DNA of 64,000 bases from Chitinophaga sp. YR627 (lineage in GTDB: Bacteria; Bacteroidota; Bacteroidia; Chitinophagales; Chitinophagaceae). The notes under the pieces are model-generated. The model was not told the origin of the DNA. It did not search any database and saw only the letters and a program-made list of their open reading frames with translations. Made by a program: the position numbers and the translations under genes. Position 1 is the stretch's first letter. Every line of letters starts with the position of its first letter. Location: assembly GCF_900114995.1 (NCBI RefSeq), contig NZ_FOUX01000005.1, forward strand, positions 620,001 through 684,000, in the 5' to 3' direction. This document shows positions 34,839 to 43,499 of the stretch, piece by piece.

Positions 34839-36317
34839 TTACAGCCAATCGCCTTCTTCCGAAGCATCCCATATGCCGTCGATAGTCGCCTGTATACTTT
34901 CCGCCAGGAATGCCAGCAGCTTCAGGCGCTTGTTAGAAGCCGGTGCAAACTTCCCTCCTGCCTCTGCGCCATATTGCAGCGTATCAAACCATACTTCGCC
35001 TTCGCAATCGCCATTTGTAACAAGGTAAAGTGCATTCTGTGCATGGGAATAGCCCAGGAGAATACATCCATCTGTAAATTTGACTCCCGCCGGTAGCTTG
35101 TAAGGCGCTTTTATTTTACCACCAACGGCAGGGAAAGGCTTTGCGATTTCTTTATAATCAGATTTAGGCAGATCGCTCAGCGCAGGCACGCCATCGTTTC
35201 CATAGTAAACACCTTCTCCGCCACTACCGATCTCCAGAAGATAAGCTTTGTATTCGTCTGGCAGCACAATACCCGACTTTTGTTCAAAACTTTCTATCTG
35301 TTTCAATGAACAGGTACGAAGTTTGAATCCGTCGAGATATTCACTGGAAACAGTTTCTCCCTGCTGATCTTTATCGCGTAGATCATCCATACGGACAGTC
35401 ACCATCAGTCGTTTGATCAGATTTAATGCAGCAGCATGTTGCTGTACGAGCGGATGATCAGGATGCCTGAAATTGTCTGTCACTTTTTGCATCTCTTCTG
35501 CTAATGCTTGCTGATATGCCTTTTCCTCTTCTTTCGCGGCACTTTTTGCTTTCTTCGCCCAGGCGAGATATGCTGGATCCTTTTTGAGGTCCTGGAAATC
35601 GGGATCTTTCGGATCCCTCTTCAACGCTACCGCTACAATTTTGTAAGCCTCGTCTGTCTTACCCAATTTTAACAGCAAACGCGTTTTGGTATCTTCCAGG
35701 TATTTATGTCTATTAGGATCATAGATCTTATATCCTTTTTCCAATAGTGCGAGCGCTTCTTCCAGCTTAACAGGATCTTCTTCATCCAGACAGGAAAACC
35801 AGCCAACCTGATTGGCATATATTGCCATCATGTCTTCCTGCCAGCTTGCAACATAAGATCCTTCAGGAAAATTTGTTATACATTTCTTTCCCTGCGCAAG
35901 TGTCAGGGGCCTATATTGCGCTTGCACCTTTTCATCCCTGGCGTAGTTAGCTACATAATTCAACACCCAGAACTTTTTATCTTCCAGTATTGTCTGTACG
36001 GAAGCCTGATATAGTACAGTCGTGTTCTCTGGTTGCTGATAAGTCGTCAGCCCATTTTCTTTGGTAACAATTTCCACCGGTTCATCATCTGCATCGGCCA
36101 GATTAATCATCAGGGCCGGTTGACTTGTAGATTGCAACGCGCCCTTGGTGAATGTAAGCGGAAACAAGGCCAGCATTTCATCCACCACAGCAATGGCGTG
36201 GTTTACTTCTTCCTCATTCCATCTATTCTCGTTTATCATTTCCTCTACACCATTAATCAGTTCTTCTGCAGTTATATACAGGTGTTTCAGGCGATTTATT
36301 TTCTCAGCGTTGGTCAT
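34839..36317 (-). CDS. SMI1/KNR4 (SUKH)-domain protein with helical-repeat N-terminus
   Basis: 492-aa soluble protein. The N-terminal about 270 residues are acidic and helical with TPR-like repeats (ALALLEKGYKIYDPNRHKYLED, LKLGKTDEAYKIVAVALKRDP). The C-terminal SUKH domain (about 345-480) starts IESFEQKSGIVLPDEYKAYL and continues with LEIGSGGEGVYYG. SUKH domains are found in immunity proteins against polymorphic toxins and in regulators. It is downstream of a DUF1963 gene and the hxs operon on the same strand; no toxin gene is seen. Confidence 0.85.
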   Translation of the reverse strand: MTNAEKINRLKHLYITAEELINGVEEMINENRWNEEEVNHAIAVVDEMLALFPLTFTKGALQSTSQPALMINLADADDEPVEIVTKENGLTTYQQPENTTVLYQASVQTILEDKKFWVLNYVANYARDEKVQAQYRPLTLAQGKKCITNFPEGSYVASWQEDMMAIYANQVGWFSCLDEEDPVKLEEALALLEKGYKIYDPNRHKYLEDTKTRLLLKLGKTDEAYKIVAVALKRDPKDPDFQDLKKDPAYLAWAKKAKSAAKEEEKAYQQALAEEMQKVTDNFRHPDHPLVQQHAAALNLIKRLMVTVRMDDLRDKDQQGETVSSEYLDGFKLRTCSLKQIESFEQKSGIVLPDEYKAYLLEIGSGGEGVYYGNDGVPALSDLPKSDYKEIAKPFPAVGGKIKAPYKLPAGVKFTDGCILLGYSHAQNALYLVTNGDCEGEVWFDTLQYGAEAGGKFAPASNKRLKLLAFLAESIQATIDGIWDASEEGDWL

Positions 36318-36360
36318 GATGGTAGTACTAATCAGGGTTATTATTTATTCCTTTTGTTTA

Positions 36361-37209
36361 TTAATAAGACTGCAGGATACACCAGCAATCATCGAAATTC
36401 CGTTTCAGCAGGTCCTGTTTTTTGATCCAGAAGTACAGTCTGCCCATATCCGCCCAGCGCATACCGTTGGCAGCTTCATTACTGTCTACCTGTAAAAGCA
36501 ATATCCAGTCTTTTTCACCTTCTCTCAATGCAGCATTCTCCGGCGCCTCGTATGCTTCTTTCTTGTCAGGATAGAACCCGCTGGTTACCATCTGGCAAAG
36601 CCCTTCCATTTCCCCCTGCATATTATCTGCCCTTCCAAGGGACTTGTTGATATAGCCGTTCAGCCATACCTTCTCTCCGTAGATATCTCTTTCTTCTTTA
36701 CTTAAAAAGGAAAAATGTTTTCCCCATTTGAATGGCATGGATAATTGCAATTCTCCTGTCAGACGACAAGGCTTATATTGCCCGAAATCTTCCAGTCCTT
36801 CAGGGAATGGTGTATGTATCAATTCCTCTCTGGGGCCATCAAAATACAGTACCCTGAACAGCGGTTTTTCATCCAGGGAATAGCCTCCCATCTCCTGGTA
36901 AGGATCGTAGAATACAAACAGGTATCCCGTTTCCGGCAATACGTTATAGGTATCAAAAGGTTTTACCTCCGCAAAGTCCAGTTGCGCGATAAATGATAAA
37001 GGATTCTCATAGACATCGCCTGGCCATTCGATCGCTGCCGGCAGATCAGGCGTACCACCCATTTTTGAGATACCAGGTATTTCTGCGGATTCGTCTTCCA
37101 GCGGTGTGAGGTGATAACGGATGGAGTCCTGCATCAGGCTCTCAAACTGCGGGGTATATTGGTCGAGGTTATTCGCGGTCAGTGCCGCATAAAAGGCTTT
37201 CTTGTCCAT
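36361..37209 (-). CDS. DUF1963 (YwqG-like) protein
   Basis: About 282 aa from the ATG at 37209 (MDKKAFYAALTANN). The YwqG core runs from ISKMGGTPDLPAAIEWP through FIAQLDFAEV, GYLFVFYDP and FYPDKKE to WILLLQVDSNEAANGMRWADMGRLYFWIKKQDLLKRNFDDCW. Such proteins often sit in toxin-immunity neighbourhoods; biochemical role unknown. It follows hxsC by about 135 nt and precedes the SUKH gene by about 45 nt. Confidence 0.88.
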   Translation of the reverse strand: MDKKAFYAALTANNLDQYTPQFESLMQDSIRYHLTPLEDESAEIPGISKMGGTPDLPAAIEWPGDVYENPLSFIAQLDFAEVKPFDTYNVLPETGYLFVFYDPYQEMGGYSLDEKPLFRVLYFDGPREELIHTPFPEGLEDFGQYKPCRLTGELQLSMPFKWGKHFSFLSKEERDIYGEKVWLNGYINKSLGRADNMQGEMEGLCQMVTSGFYPDKKEAYEAPENAALREGEKDWILLLQVDSNEAANGMRWADMGRLYFWIKKQDLLKRNFDDCWCILQSY

Positions 37210-37343
37210 AGTATGGTTTACAATGGACGGCAAGATACAGTACTTTTTATATTCTTGCCAGTAGTTATACCTGATAACGTTCCCGGATATCCGGGGAAGG
37301 GGTATTTATACACTAAAACACATCCGGGGTCATTGATTTTCAG

Positions 37344-38465
37344 CTATATGGCATGAATGGCCTTACTATGTCTGGCCATCCCTGATGCAAAGAATCCCCC
37401 ACATCTGTCGGTCATACTACAGCTTTTACAGGCCTCATGATAAACGTTCTTCCAGTCAGAAATTGACTTCCTCGTATAGTCCCATATTTCAGGGGGAGTA
37501 ACGCATAACTGGGAATTATATACAGAAACATTCATTCCCATATCCGCCAGATATGTCACTGCTTCTGACAAAACGGGGGCATAGTCTACAGGATCAATCC
37601 ATAACTTATTTATATTGAACGGCGTATATCCCTGATGTTCCAGTCCCATGAAAGTGACATGTTCTGCAAAAGGCAGGTTCCTGTAAATAAACTTCGCCAG
37701 TTTTACCAGACGGGGAATTGTCTGCTGGTGTAATACTATCCGTAATTCAATCCTGACATTTCTCTTAGCAAGGTTATACAGTCCTTTAATCGTCTGATTA
37801 AAAGCCTGCTCTGCCTGCACAATGTAATCATGCTGATGCGGATAGTCGGAATATAACGGTATACCAAACATCAGTCTTGAATAGTTCATATCGCCCATTC
37901 TGCCAGCCATTTCCGGCCAGGCAAATGATCTCCCATTCGTCAGACAATGCACTTCTGTTTCGGGTAAATGTTGCTGGACCTGCCCCAATAGCTTAAAAAA
38001 ACGGTCGCCTGACAAGGTAGGTTCTCCTCCGGTGATCCCCAATTCTACGCAGTCTTTTGGTATAAGTGGAATAGTCTGGCTGTGCAGGTGGTATAAATAA
38101 TCTGTGTCATCTTTATCTCTCGGTGGCTGGGAGCACATCAGGCAATTACTATTACACCTTTCAGTAAAAAGCAGAAAATTATGATTGGAATTTACACGAT
38201 AAGCGGTATTCACAACCCCATCGGAATGAGCCACTACGATATCACCTTCCCCCAGATGTTCGAAACCGGGTATGGAAAACACACCTGGCATATCATCCGG
38301 AAACGCTTTTGGCTGCGTAGATAAAACAGCCCTGTACCTGCGAAATATATCCGGTGTACTATCATTACTGATCAATATCTCTGCATTTTCCGCACCTGTA
38401 TAGGTAACACGTCCTACAACAGGCGCATCAATACCATGTGCAATACCTTTGGTTTTTAGTAACAT
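37344..38465 (-). CDS. hxsC: His-Xaa-Ser system radical SAM maturase HxsC
   Basis: 373-aa radical SAM enzyme. The [4Fe-4S] motif CNSNCLMC is CX3CX2C at Cys104, Cys108 and Cys111, followed by SAM-binding GITGGEPTLSG near 145-155. A C-terminal auxiliary cysteine set appears in CKSCSMTDRCGGFFASG. Together with HxsB it is the modifying enzyme of the bioinformatically defined His-Xaa-Ser system, and would act on the HxsA repeat. Its start overlaps the stop of hxsB by one base, so it is the last gene of the four-gene operon. Reaction unknown. Confidence 0.9.
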   Translation of the reverse strand: MLLKTKGIAHGIDAPVVGRVTYTGAENAEILISNDSTPDIFRRYRAVLSTQPKAFPDDMPGVFSIPGFEHLGEGDIVVAHSDGVVNTAYRVNSNHNFLLFTERCNSNCLMCSQPPRDKDDTDYLYHLHSQTIPLIPKDCVELGITGGEPTLSGDRFFKLLGQVQQHLPETEVHCLTNGRSFAWPEMAGRMGDMNYSRLMFGIPLYSDYPHQHDYIVQAEQAFNQTIKGLYNLAKRNVRIELRIVLHQQTIPRLVKLAKFIYRNLPFAEHVTFMGLEHQGYTPFNINKLWIDPVDYAPVLSEAVTYLADMGMNVSVYNSQLCVTPPEIWDYTRKSISDWKNVYHEACKSCSMTDRCGGFFASGMARHSKAIHAI

Positions 38466-39967
38466 CAGCTTTTACCTGTTATCCAGCTTCTAAATATTTT
38501 TTCAACCTGTTTATCATCCTCCATCAGCGTAATGATATATTGAATGAGTTCCATATTCCGCTGACAAAATGCATTATCCGGTCTGAAACCATACATATCC
38601 CCCTGTGTGGCGTAGTTAAATACGGGATCTGCTCCACAGTACGACTGAAAAGCACATTCCGAGCATCCTGGTAAAGATTCATTCAACATTGCTTCACTGA
38701 TTATCTGTGCTTTTTCTCCATAAAACACCTCTTCATAAGACGTCTCTCCCAGGGTGCCCAGCCGGAAGGTGAAATCTTTCATCTCTGCCAGCATCCTTGC
38801 TTCATCAGAAGCATAGATAGCGCCGTCATAGTTAAATACGATCACACTATTGATCAGGCCTGCAGGTGATTGCAGATCAACATATCCGACCGGGAAAGGA
38901 GTCAGTAATTTCTTCAGAATGATGGCGGTATAATCTTCCCGGATGAAATATCCATCCAGATTATGCCGGATGATCCGTTGCAGGGCCGTTTTATAAAATT
39001 CAAGGAAACGACTTGTTTCGTACTTGTTCTTGTTTACGCTCTTTGTCGCAAATCCATAAGGACTGATCGGTCGTAGAAATATATTCCTGAAACCAAGTGC
39101 AACATATTCATCCACTATTTCAATTGGATAATCCAGAGATAACCTCGTTGTAGTTGTCAATGCGGACACGTTCTCTTCTCCCAATATTTCACGGCATCTG
39201 TGAATGCCGTCTACTGCCAGTCTATAGCTGCTGGCATCAGGTTTATGTCTGTTTTTGTCATGTACATAAACAGGCCCATCAAGCGAAGTAGATATCAGAA
39301 TATTGTTTTCTTTACAATAAACCAGCATGTCATCCGTAAGCGGCGCAAGGTTGGTACAGATGACATAAGTAATCTGTTTATTATGCTGTTCTCCTGCTAC
39401 TTTTGCCTTTTCAACAGCATAGATAATATTATCGAAAGCCAGTAGCGCCTCTCCTCCCTGAAATTCCATCGTCAGCTGCCTGGCCGGAGATCGCATCATC
39501 ATGTCAATACCCGCATCGATATGTACCCTGCTCATATCGAATTTATTCTTATCACTTGTCACCCTTGATACCTGACAATAATGGCAGGTATGTTCACACC
39601 TGAGACTGATGACAAAAATATGCAGGGACGTAAAGCTATCCAGGAATGACTTCTTTGTTCTATACCGGGTGGCCATCACTTCCAGCAGATCCGGGACTGC
39701 CTGTTCAGCTATAAAAAAAGCCGCTACCAGGTCTTCATAAAGCACTGCGTCTTCCGGATCATTGTTATTGATTTCCCTATTGATGATACGGGCGGTAGTA
39801 CCCGACGGAACTACCATATAATCACCGATCTCGTTCACCAGTATTTCACGGCCATCCGGCATCCGGTGAAACCTGAAGGGCAGTAATGTATAGGTCTCTT
39901 CAGAACGGAAATAAGCGACGTCTTTGAATTTCCGGGTCTGCCGTTCTTTAATAATTGCAGTTTCCAT
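38465..39967 (-). CDS. hxsB: His-Xaa-Ser system radical SAM maturase HxsB
   Basis: 500-aa radical SAM/SPASM-type enzyme. An N-terminal extension (about 1-110) precedes the CX3CX2C cluster CEHTCHYC (Cys124, Cys128, Cys131). FQGGEALLAFD is the SAM-binding GGE motif, and the C-terminal auxiliary-cluster cysteines are in PGCSECAFQSYCGADPVFN and FRPDNAFCQRN, typical of peptide-modifying SPASM proteins. It would modify HxsA, perhaps jointly with HxsC. It is separated from hxsD by 3 nt. Confidence 0.92.
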   Translation of the reverse strand: METAIIKERQTRKFKDVAYFRSEETYTLLPFRFHRMPDGREILVNEIGDYMVVPSGTTARIINREINNNDPEDAVLYEDLVAAFFIAEQAVPDLLEVMATRYRTKKSFLDSFTSLHIFVISLRCEHTCHYCQVSRVTSDKNKFDMSRVHIDAGIDMMMRSPARQLTMEFQGGEALLAFDNIIYAVEKAKVAGEQHNKQITYVICTNLAPLTDDMLVYCKENNILISTSLDGPVYVHDKNRHKPDASSYRLAVDGIHRCREILGEENVSALTTTTRLSLDYPIEIVDEYVALGFRNIFLRPISPYGFATKSVNKNKYETSRFLEFYKTALQRIIRHNLDGYFIREDYTAIILKKLLTPFPVGYVDLQSPAGLINSVIVFNYDGAIYASDEARMLAEMKDFTFRLGTLGETSYEEVFYGEKAQIISEAMLNESLPGCSECAFQSYCGADPVFNYATQGDMYGFRPDNAFCQRNMELIQYIITLMEDDKQVEKIFRSWITGKS

Positions 39968-39970
39968 ATA

Positions 39971-40336
39971 TTAAACACTTGTCGGATCAAAACCAACCGG
40001 GTCTGATACGATGGATAAAGGCGTTTCTTCCGGTTCATAATAAGCAAATGCTTTAGCGACAATCAGTTCCCGGATTGTCCTTGTTTCATCAGCCACTATC
40101 TGCCGGAGTTTAAAATCGATGAGGTCCCGTTTCAGTCTGGCGGACACAGGTTCCCATGCAACAATGGCGTCATCTTTTGCATGTATGGTTATTTGCAGCC
40201 TTCCCTGATGTACCCGGTCTATTTCCAGCTGCCAGGTATCACTATACCAATACAGACACTTTAGCAGGACCTTCTCCGGATAAATACTTTCATCAACAGT
40301 AACTGTCAAAACATTATTTGTAACCTGTACGTCCAT
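39971..40336 (-). CDS. hxsD: His-Xaa-Ser system protein HxsD
   Basis: 121-aa small soluble protein with the HxsD-type pattern SIYPEKVLLKCLYWYSD near the N-terminus and LKRDLIDFKLRQIVADETRTIRELIVAKAFA toward the C-terminus. No cysteine cluster or known catalytic motif is seen. It is required by context as a system component; it may act as a recognition or scaffold protein for the precursor, as RRE-type partners do in other radical SAM peptide systems, but that is inference. It sits between hxsA (1-nt gap) and hxsB (3-nt gap). Confidence 0.9.
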   Translation of the reverse strand: MDVQVTNNVLTVTVDESIYPEKVLLKCLYWYSDTWQLEIDRVHQGRLQITIHAKDDAIVAWEPVSARLKRDLIDFKLRQIVADETRTIRELIVAKAFAYYEPEETPLSIVSDPVGFDPTSV

Positions 40337-40337
40337 C

Positions 40338-41018
40338 TTATCTGTTTCTTATGGCTGTTAATGTTTGTGCATCTACTATACCGGTTGCCGCAAGATGATG
40401 CTCCTGCTGGAATTTCTTCACCGTTCTTTTGGTCTGATTCCTGAAGTGTCCTGTAACAGACAACTCACTGTTATACCGGGTGAGCAATTGTTGTAACGCT
40501 GTAACATCGCTTCCGTTACAACCCCATTTCAATATGCGATCCCCCAGTTCAAGCGTGCTGGAATCTGCAACAGCTGTTTTGTAAGTTGTTGGAGAAGACT
40601 TATACAGTGAGTTATTTGCAGAAGATGATCTGGTGGTGGAACTATGTGAGCTGCCGGAAGAATAAGAAGGCGAGGAACTATATGAAGGAGTAGACGATGG
40701 CGTGTAACTGCGTCCGGAACTATACGAAGAAGAATAATGAGATGAATGTGATCTGTGTGAAGAATGCGAGCGGTGTGAGCTATGGGAACGATGCATTAAA
40801 ACGAAACTATTTTCCGGGTTCGCCATATTCAGTTTTAATACCAGCTTAGGCTTTAGCACATTCCGGTGTGCTTCAAAGCTGATATTATTATCATTTTCCA
40901 GCTCATAACTGTTATTGTTTGCTACGGTTGTCGTCGTCGTCAATGTACCAATAGCAGCTGTGATAACAGCAAGACTTTTTTTGATGAGGGCGTGGAAACC
41001 AAACTTTTCTTTATTCAT
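40338..41018 (-). CDS. hxsA: His-Xaa-Ser repeat protein HxsA (modification substrate)
   Basis: 226-aa precursor. Residues 12-34 are a hydrophobic Thr-rich stretch (ALIKKSLAVITAAIG then a TTTTT run), likely a signal peptide without lipobox. Residues 76-96 are seven consecutive His-Xaa-Ser triplets (HRS/HSS alternating, last HYS), next to a Ser/Tyr/Pro-rich linker (97-135). Residues 157-226 form a peptidoglycan_binding_1-like domain (LKWGCNGSDVTALQQLLTRYNSELSVTGHFRNQTKRTVKKFQQEH...GIVDAQTL). Predicted substrate of HxsB/HxsC, perhaps placed at the cell wall. First gene of the operon. Confidence 0.93.
   Translation of the reverse strand: MNKEKFGFHALIKKSLAVITAAIGTLTTTTTVANNNSYELENDNNISFEAHRNVLKPKLVLKLNMANPENSFVLMHRSHSSHRSHSSHRSHSSHYSSSYSSGRSYTPSSTPSYSSSPSYSSGSSHSSTTRSSSANNSLYKSSPTTYKTAVADSSTLELGDRILKWGCNGSDVTALQQLLTRYNSELSVTGHFRNQTKRTVKKFQQEHHLAATGIVDAQTLTAIRNR
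40731..40793 (-). repeat. In-gene His-Xaa-Ser tandem repeat
   Basis: 63 bases encode seven consecutive HxS triplets, in three near-identical 6-residue units HRSHSS plus HYS. His positions are 76, 79, 82, 85, 88, 91 and 94 of HxsA. The codons vary slightly (cat/cac, tcc/tca), so this is not a recent pure-DNA expansion. Confidence 0.9.
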
Positions 41019-41053
41019 GGGGGGATATTTACTGTGGTCATTTTATCTGCTGT

Positions 41054-41084
41054 CAAAAGTAGCAGAGATTCTATGAGTAAAAAA
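41054..41084 (-). promoter_or_regulatory. Candidate promoter of the hxs operon
   Basis: On the minus strand TACTTTTG (41061-41054) matches TAnnTTTG exactly, and TTTT (41084-41081) lies 19 nt upstream as a 3-of-4 match to TTTG. A start near 41047 would leave a 5' leader of about 30 nt before the hxsA ATG. Confidence 0.55.
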
Positions 41085-41109
41085 CAGGAAAAATCCCCTT
41101 CTTTGGATC

Positions 41110-41154
41110 GGGCAATAAATAAAAAGAGCTGAGGATACTTACTCCCTCAGCTCT
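41110..41154 (-). terminator. Rho-independent terminator of the SDR gene
   Basis: AGAGCTGAGG and CCTCAGCTCT form a 10-bp perfect stem (41125-41154), and reading the minus strand it is followed by TTTTTATTTATT. It separates the SDR gene from the hxs promoter. Confidence 0.85.
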
Positions 41155-41177
41155 CTGTGATGTCTACACTAAATCAG

Positions 41178-41915
41178 TTACCACGGACTTACCTTACTCT
41201 CATCCTGAATATCCTTGCTAAAGTACTGACCGGTCGGGCCATCGTTATCCAGCATCGCATATTGTGCCACGAATTCAGCTGCGCTTGTTACGGTACCGGT
41301 ACCTGTATGGTGATTAAAATCTGTCGCGGTATGACCCGGATCTACCACATTCACTTTAAATCCTTTTTCCTGCAACTCGGCAGCCAGTGTGATCGTATAG
41401 GCATTCAACGCTGTTTTGGAAGGACCATAGCTGGCCGTCTTATATTTATAGTAAATCCAGTCCGGATCTTTGTGTAATGTCAGTGAAGCCAGTCCGGAGG
41501 TCACATTCACAATAACAGGTGACTGACTTTTGTACATCAGTTCCAGGAAGGTCTGTATAACGTTGATGGTACCGAAGAAGTTGGTATCAAATACTTTCCG
41601 GATACTTTCTATCGGAGCAGATACGGCTGTCTGTGGAAAATCACCCAGGATACCGGCGTTATTCACCAGGATGTCCAGGTGACCAGACTGTTCTGCGATG
41701 AATGCTTTTGCCTGCTCAACAGAAGCAGGGTCTGTTACGTCTATCTGCACCGGGGTAATGGATTGTAATCCCTGTGCGTTTAAGCTCGCTACTGCCGCTT
41801 TTCCATTCTCTAAATCCCGGCTACCGAGGTAAACATGGTAACCTTGTCCTGCCAGTACGCGGACTGTTTCAAAACCGATACTTTTATTTGCTCCTGTAAC
41901 TAATGCTATTTTCAT
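41178..41915 (-). CDS. Short-chain dehydrogenase/reductase
   Basis: 245-aa classical SDR with TGANKSIGFETVRVL (residues 7-21), NNAGILGD and intact active site (VTSGLASL Ser, YGPSKTAL as YxxxK). Similar sequences are carbonyl-reductase-like enzymes with NADPH preference suggested by SRDLENGK. Single gene with its own terminator; about 145 bp separate it from the transglutaminase-like gene upstream. Substrate unknown. Confidence 0.92.
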   Translation of the reverse strand: MKIALVTGANKSIGFETVRVLAGQGYHVYLGSRDLENGKAAVASLNAQGLQSITPVQIDVTDPASVEQAKAFIAEQSGHLDILVNNAGILGDFPQTAVSAPIESIRKVFDTNFFGTINVIQTFLELMYKSQSPVIVNVTSGLASLTLHKDPDWIYYKYKTASYGPSKTALNAYTITLAAELQEKGFKVNVVDPGHTATDFNHHTGTGTVTSAAEFVAQYAMLDNDGPTGQYFSKDIQDESKVSPW

Positions 41916-42059
41916 CTCAATAATTTTTGTGCTTTAGAAATTTGTATGTCGTCATTCATTTCCGACGATTCAAAGGTGGGACTCTTCCCTTTCATATCAT
42001 TTGCCAAATGGCAAATAGTGCACAGGAGATTTTCATTATACAACAGTAGTTACGGGTGA

Positions 42060-43070
42060 TCAGTCTTCCCGGATACGGACCTTAAAGCGGACTAAACGGT
42101 TATAATCAAACAATATATCAATATAGGCAAGCCCGTTGTCTGCCACGACATATTCAAATAAATAGTCGTCTCCTACCCGGGTAAATGGTATATAACGCTG
42201 TTTAAGCAGTGCATTCGGATTCTCTATCCATTTCTTTTTCTTCCAATAGCCCAACGGTATGTTACGGCGGATGTTCGTGTTGATCTGTAGCTTTTCTGCG
42301 CCCTCCGTATATCTGATATCAAAGCGGATGGTGTCTCCCTTACAGGGCTGTATAAAGCCGGTTTCCGGCGCAATTATATGCAGGGTGCTCATATGACCAG
42401 ACTCGATATAAGGTGTGTTGATATACTTCTCCTTTGGCACATTTGCACTCACCACCCAATTGGTATCTTTCGGATAATGGTTCCGGTAGAAGTCCTCCGG
42501 CAGGGTACACCAATAATAGTCATTGAACCTTTTCTGAAAGCGCCCGACTTTTCCTGTATTCTCATCTTTTTCGCCAAAACCCGCTGCCCAGGTAGCATCC
42601 ATCAGGTAATAGGTACTATCGATCCAAACTGCATTCCAGGCGTGCGAAGGGCCCGCCGCACTCCCTATCTGATAGGGTTCCTTTTTAACATTTCCTGATA
42701 TTTTATCACAACGGACACCCGCTATTTTACACATCTCTGTAAACAGTTTGGCATAACCATCACAGATCGCCTTTTTCTTTCTCAGTATTTTCTTCAGATA
42801 ATCATATAGGTTATCTGGTATCTTGCGATCATCCTGATTAGCCAGCTTATCATCATATCTGATGTTTTCCGTGATCCAGATAAAGATCGCGCGGGTCTTT
42901 TCCATCTGTGTAGAATAGGGAGCCGTAAGTTCGTTAGTAAGCCGGAAGATATCTTTATGGTATGCCACCTTCCTGGCGAAACTATCCACACGGGTAAAAT
43001 CCTGTTGCTGGGAAAATGCAGGAAAAGACATTAATAAAAGAAGGTACAGGAATATCGAACGCTGATTCAT
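42060..43070 (-). CDS. Secreted transglutaminase-like protein
   Basis: About 336 aa from the ATG at 43070 (MNQRSIFLYLLLLMSFPAFSQQ), a clear signal peptide ending after Ser-Gln. The transglutaminase-core triad is visible: Cys in KAICDGYAKLFTEMC (about residue 107), His in GPSHAWNAVWI and Asp in LMDATWAAG. This fold includes cysteine proteases and crosslinking enzymes. A C-terminal beta-rich domain (about 225-335) follows. It acts outside the cytoplasm; target unknown. Confidence 0.88.
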   Translation of the reverse strand: MNQRSIFLYLLLLMSFPAFSQQQDFTRVDSFARKVAYHKDIFRLTNELTAPYSTQMEKTRAIFIWITENIRYDDKLANQDDRKIPDNLYDYLKKILRKKKAICDGYAKLFTEMCKIAGVRCDKISGNVKKEPYQIGSAAGPSHAWNAVWIDSTYYLMDATWAAGFGEKDENTGKVGRFQKRFNDYYWCTLPEDFYRNHYPKDTNWVVSANVPKEKYINTPYIESGHMSTLHIIAPETGFIQPCKGDTIRFDIRYTEGAEKLQINTNIRRNIPLGYWKKKKWIENPNALLKQRYIPFTRVGDDYLFEYVVADNGLAYIDILFDYNRLVRFKVRIRED

Positions 43071-43088
43071 ATGCATAAAAATATCCAC

Positions 43089-43499
43089 TTATCTCCACCT
43101 ATTTCCTGACAATTGTTAGATTCCCCGGAAACCGCTGTTTAATGGGCATCTTATCAATACTTCTTCGTACTATACCGCCATTACGCCGTCATTACACCGC
43201 TATTGCTACACTCATAAGCGTAGCAATAGCGGTATAATGACGGTATACCTTCGTTGTACATCGAAGAACAGGCCAATAAGCTACTGATATCCATACACTT
43301 AAGCTATTTTTGAGCGTAGAACCCCCATAACAACATGACTATCAATCACTCACCACCCTTTCACACTGAGCTCCCAATGCATTGTGTACGTTTTCCGGTA
43401 TCCAGGGATGAGACGCCTCCCATCAACATATATTAAATAATTGCATCTGGGATTGTATATTTATCCCGATTTTTAAAAACACTGATTGAAAAAACCTTT
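43089..43499. other. Divergent intergenic region with a long inverted repeat
   Basis: No gene is supported in these 411 bases. The notable content is the inverted repeat at 43171-43266. The 43270-43499 part looks featureless; a TATATTTA about 43460 is a weak -7 candidate for the LRR gene. Confidence 0.55.
43171..43266. repeat. 24-bp inverted repeat with alternative pairing register
   Basis: Left arm 43186-43209 and right arm 43220-43243 match in 23 of 24 positions around a 10-nt loop (core CACCGCTATTGCTAC / GTAGCAATAGCGG). A second left copy TATACCGCCATTA (43171-43183) can pair with the right end TAATGACGGTATA (43235-43247) in 12 of 13 positions. A small hairpin CTTCG-N8-CGAAG follows at 43249-43266. 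It lies between divergent genes, so it is not an ordinary terminator. Confidence 0.75.

Noticed and set aside
40731..40793. Short tandem repeat as a possible CRISPR array
   Set aside because: The units are 18-bp in-frame HRSHSS codons within hxsA, with no spacers.
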